Origin: JAAXQD01 sp035529735
GTDB taxonomy: Bacteria; Desulfobacterota; Desulfobacteria; Desulfobacterales; UBA11574
Direction: 5' to 3'
Assembly (NCBI GenBank): GCA_035529735.1
Contig: DATKWE010000033.1
Coordinates: 1-27,893, forward strand
Length of the DNA: 27,893 bases
The position numbers and the translations under genes are program-made. The notes under the pieces were generated by a model. The model saw only the letters and a program-made list of their open reading frames with translations, was not told the DNA's origin and made no database searches. Positions 9,301-17,400 of the stretch are shown piece after piece; within the stretch, counting starts at the first letter, position 1; every line of letters begins with the position of its first letter.

Positions 9301-10683
9301 ATGAAACGGACAAAAATAATAAAATTATTAAAATCAGAACGCCCCATCGATGAAGTTCTTGTGAAGGGGTGGGTCAGAACCAAACGTGATTCAAAAGATT
9401 TTTCATTTATCGAGGTCAACGATGGATCCTGCCTAAAAAACATACAGATCATCGTTGACAACACCATAGACAATTACAAAGATATCATCAGGATTTCAAC
9501 CGGTTCGGCGGTTGCAATCCGTGGAAACCTGGAAGCGTCTAAAGGTCCTGGACAGAAATGGGAAGTGGCTGCAAAAAGGGTGGAAATTTTAAATGTTGCC
9601 CCTGAAAATTATCCGTTACAGAAAAAACGTCACACGGATGAATTTTTAAGAAACATCGCGCATTTAAGACCCCGGACCAACAAATACGGTGCTGCATTTC
9701 GGATAAGATCCGAGTTGTCATATGCCATTCATAAATTTTTCAGAGACAAGGGGTTTAGATATATCCATTCACCGATCATAACCGGTTCGGATTGCGAAGG
9801 CGCCGGAGAGCTGTTTCGTGTAACAACCATAGATCCGGATGATCCGCCCCGAAAAGAAGGCAAAATCGATTATTCCAAAGACTTTTTTGCTAAAGAAGCA
9901 AATTTAACGGTATCCGGCCAGTTATCCGCCGAGATGTTCGCCCTTGCCTTGGGAGATGTTTATACCTTTGGTCCCACTTTTCGTGCCGAAAATTCACATA
10001 CCCGTCGACATGTTGCCGAATTTTGGATGGTTGAACCAGAAATGGCGTTCTGTGATCTGGAGGGCAACATGGATCTTGCAGAAGAGATGATAAAATATTT
10101 AACATCCTTTATACTCGAAGAATGCACGGAAGATATAGAACTTTTTGCAAAATTTGTGGATAAAACGCTGATAAAAACGTTAAATAACGTGGCCACCTCT
10201 GATTTTAAACGCCTCACCTATGCATCCGCTGTAGAAATATTAAAAAAATCCCGAAAAAGATTTGAACACGATATCGATTTTGGAAAAGACCTGCAAACCG
10301 AACATGAACGTTATCTAACAGAAGATCACTTTAAGAAACCTTTAATTGTCTTTAATTACCCCAAAAAAATAAAGCCTTTTTACATGCGGTTGAATGATGA
10401 CCATCAGACGGTATCGGCGATGGATGTTCTTGTGCCGAGAATTGGGGAAATTATCGGCGGGAGCCAGCGTGAAGAACGGTTGGAGGTTCTTGAAAACCGG
10501 ATGGATGAAATGGGAATGCCAAAAGAGAATTACTGGTGGTATTTAGATTCTCGGCGTTTTGGATCTGTTGAACACAGCGGTTTTGGTCTCGGGTTCGAAC
10601 GATTAATTATGTTAATGACAGGAATCAGCAATATCAGAGATGTTATTCCTTTCCCGAGAACGCCCAGCACCATAGAATTCTGA
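9301..10683 (+). CDS. asnS: Asparagine--tRNA ligase
   Basis: A class IIb aminoacyl-tRNA synthetase of 460 residues that charges tRNA-Asn directly. It has an N-terminal OB-fold anticodon-binding domain (about 15-105), class II motif 2 (FRAENSHTRRHVAEFWMVEPE from residue 227) and motif 3 near the C-terminus (GFGLGFER with R434). The C-terminal signature GISNIRDVIPFPRTP is typical of AsnRS rather than AspRS. A GGAG site lies 7-8 bases before the ATG. Its presence suggests the organism does not depend only on the tRNA-dependent Asp-to-Asn amidation route. The stop lies 21 bp from the end of the convergent thymidylate synthase gene. Confidence 0.95.
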   Translation: MKRTKIIKLLKSERPIDEVLVKGWVRTKRDSKDFSFIEVNDGSCLKNIQIIVDNTIDNYKDIIRISTGSAVAIRGNLEASKGPGQKWEVAAKRVEILNVAPENYPLQKKRHTDEFLRNIAHLRPRTNKYGAAFRIRSELSYAIHKFFRDKGFRYIHSPIITGSDCEGAGELFRVTTIDPDDPPRKEGKIDYSKDFFAKEANLTVSGQLSAEMFALALGDVYTFGPTFRAENSHTRRHVAEFWMVEPEMAFCDLEGNMDLAEEMIKYLTSFILEECTEDIELFAKFVDKTLIKTLNNVATSDFKRLTYASAVEILKKSRKRFEHDIDFGKDLQTEHERYLTEDHFKKPLIVFNYPKKIKPFYMRLNDDHQTVSAMDVLVPRIGEIIGGSQREERLEVLENRMDEMGMPKENYWWYLDSRRFGSVEHSGFGLGFERLIMLMTGISNIRDVIPFPRTPSTIEF

Positions 10684-10704
10684 TTTAAGGTTATGGCGGT
10701 GATC

Positions 10705-11496
10705 TTAAGCTTTCAAACATCTTAACTTCGCCAACTGCTCAGCATAGCCGTATAGATGAAGCCCTTTGCTTTCAACGATCATCTCACCGTCTTTTACGCC
10801 GATCTCCCCGGCCATGTAATCTTTAAGATTCTGGATTCCCGCCAAATTTGCAGGCATCCCCCCCCAAAGATCCCATGAACGAAAATAGACTATAAAATGA
10901 AGGGTTTCATCCTGTATTCGCGTGTCGATTGAACGCAAACACGGCGGGTCCAGCAGCGTAAGATCCGTTGGGTTTGCCACTTGAAGCACCATCTGGTTGT
11001 TGCGGTTGCCATGCTGCCGATAGGTCTTAATGACCCACTCGATCTGATTTAGGTAGATGTGTCCGTCTTCTTCAAAAACCGCTTTGCCGTCGATCTCCCT
11101 TTTGTCGATAATTTCCGTGTTACCCGCTTCCCACCATGCCAGTTGATCCCCGGTCAGCGGCGCTCGGGTCAATCGCTCACCATAAGTATACGATTCTCCC
11201 GTTTCTTTTTGGCCGGTCATCAGATACTCGATGTACGATCTTTCATAGCCTTCACCGCCATAAATATAGGCTTCTTCCACGGGATTTGGAATCCCGCAGG
11301 ATGCCGGTATATCGGGTAACAGCGGCTGAGTTCCAGGATGCCGAACGTGTCCGATAAAATAATCATATTCGAGTCTTGTCTGCCCGGCGTAACTTCCTCG
11401 ATCTATTTTAAACCGCCGGCCACGGTCAAGAATGTCATGAACCGCCTGAAACCAGAGATCCGGCAAATCCCTTGCTTTAACCTTGTGAATATCCAT
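10705..11496 (-). CDS. Thymidylate synthase, archaeal (methanogen-like) type
   Basis: This 263-residue protein has the ThyA fold signature in its C-terminal half. The catalytic cysteine is C186 in LLDPPCLRSID, followed by FRSWDLWGGMPANLAG (R206 phosphate ligand, D209, N217 dUMP-binding) and SKGLHLYGYAEQL (H247 and Y249, equivalent to the HxY ribose contacts). The wording FRSWDLW...PANLAG...SKGLHLY resembles the archaeal/methanogen thymidylate synthase group (TIGR03283-like) more than E. coli ThyA. The expected reaction is methylation of dUMP to dTMP using a methylene-tetrahydropterin. It is shorter at the N-terminus than bacterial ThyA in conserved motifs. No clear ribosome site precedes the ATG at 11496. 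It lies downstream of dnaN-gyrB on the same strand but 119 bp away, across a hairpin repeat. Function is likely, and cofactor choice is open. Confidence 0.85.
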   Translation of the reverse strand: MDIHKVKARDLPDLWFQAVHDILDRGRRFKIDRGSYAGQTRLEYDYFIGHVRHPGTQPLLPDIPASCGIPNPVEEAYIYGGEGYERSYIEYLMTGQKETGESYTYGERLTRAPLTGDQLAWWEAGNTEIIDKREIDGKAVFEEDGHIYLNQIEWVIKTYRQHGNRNNQMVLQVANPTDLTLLDPPCLRSIDTRIQDETLHFIVYFRSWDLWGGMPANLAGIQNLKDYMAGEIGVKDGEMIVESKGLHLYGYAEQLAKLRCLKA

Positions 11497-11537
11497 ATTT
11501 AATGTCTAATATCGGTTGATTGAATGTTTGGTTTTGA

Positions 11538-11587
11538 AGCTCCCTGCAGCCCCGCAGCAAGCTGCGGGAAATGCGCTCACTGCTGCA
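11538..11587. repeat. GC-rich palindromic repeat between gyrB and the thymidylate synthase gene
   Basis: CCCGCAGC (11551-11558) and GCTGCGGG (11561-11568) form a perfect 8-bp stem around AA. CTGCAG is also found on both sides (11544-11549 and 11582-11587). The left edge TCCCTGCAGCCCCGCA and right edge GGGAAATGCGCTC recur at 15428-15533, marking a dispersed repeat. It could also end the gyrB transcript, but no T-tract follows on either strand. Confidence 0.7.
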
Positions 11588-11615
11588 GTTTGGTGGAAAT
11601 TTTTCGATCGAGTGC

Positions 11616-14048
11616 CTATATATCCAGCACGTTCACCTCAAGGGCATTGCTGGTGATAAATTCTCTTCTGGGTTCGACCGCCTCGCCCATGAGAACGGTA
11701 AAAATTTCATCGGTTTCAACCACATCCTCGACCTTTACCTGCAAGAGGGTTCTCTTGTCCGGATTCATTGTAGTTTCCCATAGTTGGATTGGATTCATTT
11801 CACCCAGACCTTTGTATCTCTGAATGCCGAGGCCCTTTTTCCCTTCCTCTATAAAAAAAGAAAAAAGGTCTTTTTTATCATCGATGCGAATGAAATTGTT
11901 CTCATCGTCCTTGTTAAAAACGAGAAACGGAGGACTATCGTATTTGAAGATATTTTTACTCAGCAACAGGCTTTTCTGGAAATCTCCCGAATAAATAAGG
12001 CTTCTGCCGATTTTTATGGGTTTCACCTTTGTGTTTGGCATTTTTCCCGACAATTGTCCCCATTTGCCAAATGACGGGGTCACCGTCATTTCATAAACAT
12101 CCCGTTCCGAATTCCATGTTAATTCACCGACATGATAATCTTTTTCTATAAGCATCTTTTTTAACTGCGTCATTTGTTGTCGGTCTTGTAGAAATTTTTT
12201 ACTTTCAACCTCTTCTTTAATTAACAATTCGATAAGATCGCCGGTAATTCCTTGTTTTTTCAATCTCGAAATTATCAAAAAATATTCAGAAAGATTCGCC
12301 ATAAAAAGATAAAGATTGTGTTCGGATAGTATCTTTTCTTCTCCAAACTTTATATTTTTTTTATTGCATGCTCTTTTTAAAATGTGATCGTTTAATTGAT
12401 TTTCATGTTTTAAATAAATTTCATTCTTTCCTTTGCCGACTTTAAACAGGGGAGGTTGAGCAATGTATAGATACCCTTTTTCGATCATCTCGGGCATATG
12501 TCTGTAAAAGAAGGTTAACAGAAGCGTTCGAATGTGAGACCCGTCAACATCAGCATCTGTCATGATAATTGTTTTGTGATACCTTATTTTTTCAATATCG
12601 TATTCTTCTTCACCCACTCCGGTTCCCAGGGCTGTAATGATATTTTTAATCTCTTCGCTTCGGAGAATTTTATCAAACCTAGCTTTCTCAACATTTAATA
12701 TTTTCCCCTTTAATGGCAGTATTGCCTGAAACTTTCTGTCTCTACCCTGTTTGGCACTGCCCCCGGCAGAGTCACCTTCCACGATAAAAATTTCTCTTTC
12801 GGAAGGATCTGAAGCCTGGCATTCGGCAAGCTTGCCCGGCAGTGTTGAATCGATAAGAGCACCCTGTTTTCTTGCGATATCCCGCGCTCTTTTTGCTGCA
12901 TCCCTGGCCCTGGAAGCATCCACAGCTTTAGCAACTATCTTTTTGGCCACGGATGGATTCTCCTCAAGAAACATGCTTAATTTCTCGTTTACCAGAGACT
13001 CCACCAACCCTTTTACTTCACTGTTTCCAAGTTTTGTCTTTGTTTGACCCTCAAACTGCGGAGTCTTTATTCTAATACTTATAACCGCTGTTAAACCCTC
13101 TCTAATGTCTTCACCGCTAATCTTGGCTTGAAGGTTTTTGGGAAGGTTCCCGTTTATTGAATATTGATTGACGGTTCGTGTTAATCCCGCCTTGAAACCG
13201 ATGAGATGAAAACCCCCTTCAACGGTATTGATATTGTTGGCAAATGAAAACATTTTTTCCTTGAATGTATCGTTATATTGAATGGCAACTTCTATTTGAA
13301 CATCGTTTTTTATACCTTCTATGAAAATAGGTTTATGAAGTGGCACATTTATTTTATTCAGATACTCCACAAATGATATCAGGCCGCCTTTATAATGGAA
13401 TTCATCTTTGTTATCCGATCGTTCATCTTCGATGATTAATCGGACGTCTTTGTTTAAAAAAGCAAGCTCTCTTAATCTTCGAATCAGAACATCATAACTA
13501 AAATTGCCTGTTTCTAAAATTTCCGTATCAGGAACAAAATGTATTTTTGTACCCCGTTTTTTGGTTTTCCCGATGATACTAATCTCTCTTGTTTTTTTTC
13601 CTTTTTCATATGTTTGATAATAAATTTTTCCATCGGTATAAATTTCGACTTCCATAAATTTTGAAAGCGCATTGACCACCGACACCCCTACACCGTGAAG
13701 TCCGCCGGAAACTTTATAAGAATCATTATCGAATTTTCCTCCTGAATGAAGTTTGGTCATGACAACTTCAACAGCAGGCATATTCTCGGATTTTTGTATC
13801 CCCACGGGTATTCCCCTGCCATTATCTTCGACACTGACACTGTTGTCCGTATGCAGGATAACTTTGATAAGGTCGCAGTAACCGGCCATAGCTTCATCAA
13901 TGCTGTTATCCACAACTTCGTAAACCAGATGGTGAAGCCCCTCAATACCAGTGTTCCCTATGTACATGGCCGGTCTTTTTCGGACCGCTTCAAGTCCTTC
14001 GAGAACTTTTATATTATCAGCGCTGTATGTGTTTTCTTCTTTTTTCAT
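11616..14048 (-). CDS. gyrB: DNA gyrase subunit B
   Basis: The ATPase subunit of gyrase, which introduces negative supercoils. Residues about 10-220 are the GHKL ATPase domain: catalytic E44 and Mg ligand N48 in VYEVVDNSIDEA, D75 in EDNGRGIP, and the GGLHGVG lid. The transducer follows with QFEGQTKTKLG at about 331-341. The TOPRIM domain has E424 (VEGDSAGG) and D498/D500/D502 (TDADVDGSHIRTL). The C-terminal tail has the IQRYKGLGEMNP signature. Length is 810, close to the E. coli long form. The start codon overlaps the dnaN stop as ATGA, implying translational coupling. GyrB rather than ParE is favoured by the dnaN linkage and the overall motif wording. Confidence 0.97.
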   Translation of the reverse strand: MKKEENTYSADNIKVLEGLEAVRKRPAMYIGNTGIEGLHHLVYEVVDNSIDEAMAGYCDLIKVILHTDNSVSVEDNGRGIPVGIQKSENMPAVEVVMTKLHSGGKFDNDSYKVSGGLHGVGVSVVNALSKFMEVEIYTDGKIYYQTYEKGKKTREISIIGKTKKRGTKIHFVPDTEILETGNFSYDVLIRRLRELAFLNKDVRLIIEDERSDNKDEFHYKGGLISFVEYLNKINVPLHKPIFIEGIKNDVQIEVAIQYNDTFKEKMFSFANNINTVEGGFHLIGFKAGLTRTVNQYSINGNLPKNLQAKISGEDIREGLTAVISIRIKTPQFEGQTKTKLGNSEVKGLVESLVNEKLSMFLEENPSVAKKIVAKAVDASRARDAAKRARDIARKQGALIDSTLPGKLAECQASDPSEREIFIVEGDSAGGSAKQGRDRKFQAILPLKGKILNVEKARFDKILRSEEIKNIITALGTGVGEEEYDIEKIRYHKTIIMTDADVDGSHIRTLLLTFFYRHMPEMIEKGYLYIAQPPLFKVGKGKNEIYLKHENQLNDHILKRACNKKNIKFGEEKILSEHNLYLFMANLSEYFLIISRLKKQGITGDLIELLIKEEVESKKFLQDRQQMTQLKKMLIEKDYHVGELTWNSERDVYEMTVTPSFGKWGQLSGKMPNTKVKPIKIGRSLIYSGDFQKSLLLSKNIFKYDSPPFLVFNKDDENNFIRIDDKKDLFSFFIEEGKKGLGIQRYKGLGEMNPIQLWETTMNPDKRTLLQVKVEDVVETDEIFTVLMGEAVEPRREFITSNALEVNVLDI

Positions 14049-15163
14049 ATTCTCATCGGCATGATTACACTTAAATAAGTGTCGTCATTCGCTCCTTCGA
14101 GTAAACATGGTTTTTCACTATCTATAATATTAACAATAATTTTTTCAGAATCAATAACGCTCATGGTTTCCACAATGTATCTGGGATTAAAGGCAACTTC
14201 AATGGAATCTCCCTTATAGTCGATAACCATGTCTTCTTTTGATTCACCCAAATCCGGATTTGTTGTGGTTATGGAAAGGTTATCTTCTTTAAAATTAAAA
14301 ATAACGCCTTTGTAATCTTCTGAAGACAAAATAGACATTCTTTTCAGCATGGATACAAACATTTTACGATCCAGATGGATCGCATGGGAAGATCCCCTTT
14401 TTATAATATCCCCATATTCTGGAAAATTTCCTTCGAGAAGCCTAATTATAATGGTTTCGAAGTCCTTCTTTATAATAAAATTATTATTTTTGATACCAAT
14501 TTGAACGGTTCCGGTGGAATCTAAAAACTTTACAACTTCACTCATTCCTTTTTTTGGAACAAGTATACCGGGTTTTTTAGGCAGTTTTAAATCTTTTTCA
14601 TAAATACAATCCACTTTTGAAAGACGGTTGCCGTCTGTTGAAACCATTCTGAAGATGTTTTCTTTTTTTGGGTGCGGTATTTCAAAAAATATTCCGGTGA
14701 TATGGGTTCTTTTTTCATCAGGAGCACCCGAAATAATGATCGTTTTTTCGATCATGTCTTTAAAAATTTCGGAATCAATGTTAAAAAAATCAACATCTTC
14801 TATTTCTGGAGTTTCAGGGAAATCATCGGGATTCATTCCAACAATATTATACTCAATATTTTTATTGCCGATTTTGATCCAATAATTCTCAACTTCATCG
14901 ACCTGTATTTCGTTGCTCGGAAATTCTTTTACGATTTCATAAAACTTTCTTGAATTTATCGTTATGGTGCCTTGAGATTCAATGTCCGCTGGATATATTC
15001 CTTCGAAACCGGTTTCAAGATCCGTGACCACCAATTTTACACCATTACCTGTTGTTTTAATAAGAATATTCGAGGTAATAGCCAGATTGCTTTTTCGTCC
15101 GGTGATCCCTTGAACCTTGGACAATACATCAAGAATGTCTTCCTTTTTAATTTTAAACTTCAT
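14045..15163 (-). CDS. dnaN: DNA polymerase III sliding clamp (beta subunit)
   Basis: A 372-residue processivity clamp made of three similar subdomains; the dimer encircles DNA and tethers the polymerase and repair proteins. Matching features are the N-terminal MKFKIKKEDILDVLSKVQG, the central EFPEY-like segment (LLEGNFPEYGDII) and the C-terminal VIMPMRI, which corresponds to the usual ...PMRL/PMRI ending. An AAGGA ribosome site lies 7 bases before the ATG. It is the first gene of a dnaN-gyrB pair. Neither recF, which often sits between these two, nor dnaA upstream is present, but the 532-bp spacer upstream has origin-like features. Confidence 0.97.
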   Translation of the reverse strand: MKFKIKKEDILDVLSKVQGITGRKSNLAITSNILIKTTGNGVKLVVTDLETGFEGIYPADIESQGTITINSRKFYEIVKEFPSNEIQVDEVENYWIKIGNKNIEYNIVGMNPDDFPETPEIEDVDFFNIDSEIFKDMIEKTIIISGAPDEKRTHITGIFFEIPHPKKENIFRMVSTDGNRLSKVDCIYEKDLKLPKKPGILVPKKGMSEVVKFLDSTGTVQIGIKNNNFIIKKDFETIIIRLLEGNFPEYGDIIKRGSSHAIHLDRKMFVSMLKRMSILSSEDYKGVIFNFKEDNLSITTTNPDLGESKEDMVIDYKGDSIEVAFNPRYIVETMSVIDSEKIIVNIIDSEKPCLLEGANDDTYLSVIMPMRI

Positions 15164-15210
15164 AACCTGTTCCTTATATTTTTATTTATGTATATAGAAA
15201 GAGTAAGGGC

Positions 15211-15359
15211 TGTTGATAACAATAAGAACTTTTTAACCAATTTGAATGATAGAAAAAAATGATTAAAATGAGCGTATAAAAAATGATTAAAAAAGATTAA
15301 TTATGAACACACTAAAATTTGTTGTTAATAAGTAGTCGTTTGTTGAAACAATATCAACA
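15211..15359. promoter_or_regulatory. Cluster of DnaA-box-like nonamers (TTATNAACA)
   Basis: Sites are TGTTGATAA at 15211-15219 (reverse of TTATCAACA), TTATGAACA at 15301-15309, TGTTAATAA at 15323-15331 (reverse of TTATTAACA), and ATATCAACA at 15351-15359. Each of the first three differs from TTATNCACA only by C to A at the sixth base. AT-rich DNA makes some matches likely by chance, so this is a candidate only. Confidence 0.35.
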
Positions 15360-15427
15360 CTAACATCCGTATTCTTAAGTGATTAAAATGAGCAATTGCG
15401 GGAGAAATCAAAAAAAATAATTAAAAT

Positions 15428-15537
15428 TCCCTGCAGCCCCGCAAGTCGGGATTTCCGCTTCAGTTAAACAGAAAAGACCGATAGGTTTCACGGGATAAAC
15501 TTCGTTTAAACACGCTTTACGGGAATGCGCTCGCCGG
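15428..15537. repeat. Second copy of the CTGCAGCCCCGCA repeat, split by an insertion
   Basis: The left edge TCCCTGCAGCCCCGCA (15428-15443) and right edge GGGAATGCGCTC (15521-15532) match the two edges of the repeat at 11541-11576. About 77 bases separate them here, where the other copy has about 9. The intervening DNA contains the palindrome GTTTAAAC (15504-15511). No open frame covers it. Confidence 0.6.
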
Positions 15538-15695
15538 TGAAATTCAAAAAATACCATATATAGTGTTTAATTTTGTTTGATATAAATATATATACTGTTT
15601 ATAAGAATGTTACAAGTGTTTTTACCAGGTATTTTACAATAATTACAGGATTTAAGTTGTTCTATTGATTTGAAATATCTCCCAAAGAAAATTCT

Positions 15696-17144
15696 ATGAA
15701 ATTTGTAGCTGATTTCCATGTTCATTCCCGTTTTTCAAGAGCAACAGCGAAGAATCTTGACCTTGAAAACCTGTACATCGCCGCACAGTTTAAAGGTATA
15801 ACGGTCATTGGAACCGGAGATTTTACACATCCAGGATGGTTTGCCGAAATCAAAGAAAAACTGGTACCGGCAGAGCCGGGAATGTTCAAATTAAAAAAAG
15901 AAATATCCAGCATCTGTGATCAAGAAGTTCCAACCTCATGCCGAAGAAAAGTCCGTTTTATACTGGTTTCTGAAATCAGTAATATTTATAAAAAAAACAA
16001 CAAAACCCGGAAAAATCATAATCTTGTATTTTTATCTGATCTTAAAAAGGCTGAGAAATTTAATTTAAGATTGGACAAAATTGGAAATATCAAATCAGAC
16101 GGGCGGCCGATACTCGGGCTTGATGCCAGAGACCTTCTTGAAATTCTTCTTGAGACTTCTGATCGGGCATTTCTCATCCCAGCGCATATCTGGACGCCCT
16201 GGTTTTCGTTGCTGGGTTCAAAATCCGGGTTTGATTCCCTTGAAGAATGTTTTGAAGATCTTACCGATTACATATTTGCAGCTGAAACCGGTCTTTCGTC
16301 GGACCCTTCGATGAACTGGCGTGTATCTGCATTGGATGGACTGACACTTGTATCAAATTCTGATGCTCACTCCCCCATGAAACTGGGACGTGAGGCCAAC
16401 ATTTTTGATACGGAACTCTCTTACGCAGCCATAAGGTCTGCTTTGGAGAGCGGAGATCCGGAGAAGTTTTTGGGTACCTTTGAGTTTTATCCCGAAGAAG
16501 GAAAATATCATCTTGATGGACATAGAAAATGTAAGGTGCGTAATTGGCCTAAACAGACGCGTACGCAAGGCAATATATGTCCGGTTTGTGGAAAACCGCT
16601 GACTCTGGGGGTGTTATACAGGGTCGAGGAGCTATCGGATCGAAAGGAAGGAGAAAAACCCGACAAACACCACCCGTTTTATAACACGATTCCCCTTGTG
16701 GAGATATTGTCGGAGGTTTTAACGGTGGGCCCGGCCTCTAAAAAGGTCACAGGAACATATCGATTAATAATTGAAAAACTGGGGCCTGAATTCGACATTC
16801 TAACGACCCTAAAAAAGGAGATCATCGACGACGCAGGGATTCCTTTGCTGGGTGAAGCAATTTCGAAGGTTCGGCGAAGTGAAATCGATCTTATTCCGGG
16901 ATTTGATGGGGAGTTTGGGAAGATAAAAATATTTAGTCAGGACGAACGAAACCGCCTGCTGGGTCAAAAATCTCTCTTTATTGCCGGCGCCTCCAAACCC
17001 CCATCTGGGAAAAAGAAAAGGGGCGGCAAAACGTCGAAACAAGAAACACCGAGCAATGTGAGCAAAGAGTGTACGGCTGAGAAAATGACCGGACAAAAAG
17101 CTGATTTTTCTTTCGGAAAACACCCGATTGTCAAAGATATTTAA
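15696..17144 (+). CDS. Endonuclease Q-like PHP-domain protein, remnant N-terminal half of an EndoQ-UvrD fusion
   Basis: Residues 1-430 match the PHP-fold family of Endonuclease Q (TIGR00375-like), which nicks DNA 5' of deaminated bases such as uracil or hypoxanthine. Metal-site motifs are intact: DFHVHSRFS (H8, H10), GTGDFTHPGW (D42), SEIS (E93), H108, PAHIWTPW (H164) and NSDAHSP (D223, H225). A cysteine group (C279, C295, C298) corresponds to the family's zinc finger. The tail after residue 430 is a low-complexity linker rich in Lys, Ser and Gly. In related bacteria this domain is often the N-terminus of a long protein ending in a UvrD-type helicase. Here the frame stops at 17144 and a helicase fragment follows out of frame, so the present protein is a truncated descendant. 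The nuclease half may still work, since no catalytic residue is visibly lost. Confidence 0.82.
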   Translation: MKFVADFHVHSRFSRATAKNLDLENLYIAAQFKGITVIGTGDFTHPGWFAEIKEKLVPAEPGMFKLKKEISSICDQEVPTSCRRKVRFILVSEISNIYKKNNKTRKNHNLVFLSDLKKAEKFNLRLDKIGNIKSDGRPILGLDARDLLEILLETSDRAFLIPAHIWTPWFSLLGSKSGFDSLEECFEDLTDYIFAAETGLSSDPSMNWRVSALDGLTLVSNSDAHSPMKLGREANIFDTELSYAAIRSALESGDPEKFLGTFEFYPEEGKYHLDGHRKCKVRNWPKQTRTQGNICPVCGKPLTLGVLYRVEELSDRKEGEKPDKHHPFYNTIPLVEILSEVLTVGPASKKVTGTYRLIIEKLGPEFDILTTLKKEIIDDAGIPLLGEAISKVRRSEIDLIPGFDGEFGKIKIFSQDERNRLLGQKSLFIAGASKPPSGKKKRGGKTSKQETPSNVSKECTAEKMTGQKADFSFGKHPIVKDI

Positions 17145-17400
17145 CAAGGGACAGAACGAAAAAGAAGCGCTAAAACACCTGATGGATATCTTCAGAAATT
17201 TCGGTTTTAATACAACAGGTTTATTCAGCACGGCGGCGTTTGGGAGCGATACGGACACCTACAACCATCGATCTGAAAAGGTCGCCTTGATGACCATGCA
17301 CGCTGCCAAAGGACTTGAATTCCGTGTGGTATTTGTTACCGGGTCCGTCACAGCTAAAACTTTTTTAATCGCCAAAACATTAAGAGGTTGGCAAAGATGA
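17128..17400 (+). pseudogene. Fragment of UvrD-type helicase C-terminal domain (decayed 3' end of the EndoQ-UvrD fusion)
   Basis: Frame +1 encodes a stretch ending SEKVALMTMHAAKGLEF-RVVFVTG (codons to about 17343), which is the motif V region of superfamily 1 helicases of the UvrD/Rep type. Everything expected before it (Walker A, motifs Ia-IV) and after it (motif VI) is missing. It is shifted relative to the EndoQ-like frame, with its open frame overlapping that gene's last 17 bases. After 17343 the translation no longer looks like helicase and ends at 17400, inside the start of the phospholipase gene. The simplest reading is a large internal deletion plus a 3' truncation of a once-fused gene. 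The open frame is unlikely to yield a working protein. Confidence 0.8.

Larger units (their letters stand above)
15164..15695. other. AT-rich spacer upstream of dnaN: candidate replication origin (oriC)
   Basis: This 532-bp gap separates dnaN (minus strand) from an EndoQ-like gene (plus strand). The dnaN-proximal half, 15164-15425, is very AT-rich. It has four nonamers close to the DnaA box TTATNCACA, direct repeats built on TGATTAAAA (15260, 15284 and 15380, two of them extending to the same 14-mer TGATTAAAATGAGC), and an inverted TGTTGA/TCAACA pair (15341-15359). The distal half holds a GC-rich repeat and then AT-rich sequence. Position beside dnaN-gyrB and the switch to all-plus-strand genes on the right fit an origin. 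The absence of dnaA, the lack of exact consensus boxes and the lack of a skew calculation keep this tentative. Promoters for both flanking genes must also be here. Confidence 0.4.

Noticed and set aside
17388..17396. TTG start for the phospholipase three codons upstream.
   Set aside because: The AAGAGG site touches this TTG, leaving no spacer; it fits the ATG at 17397.
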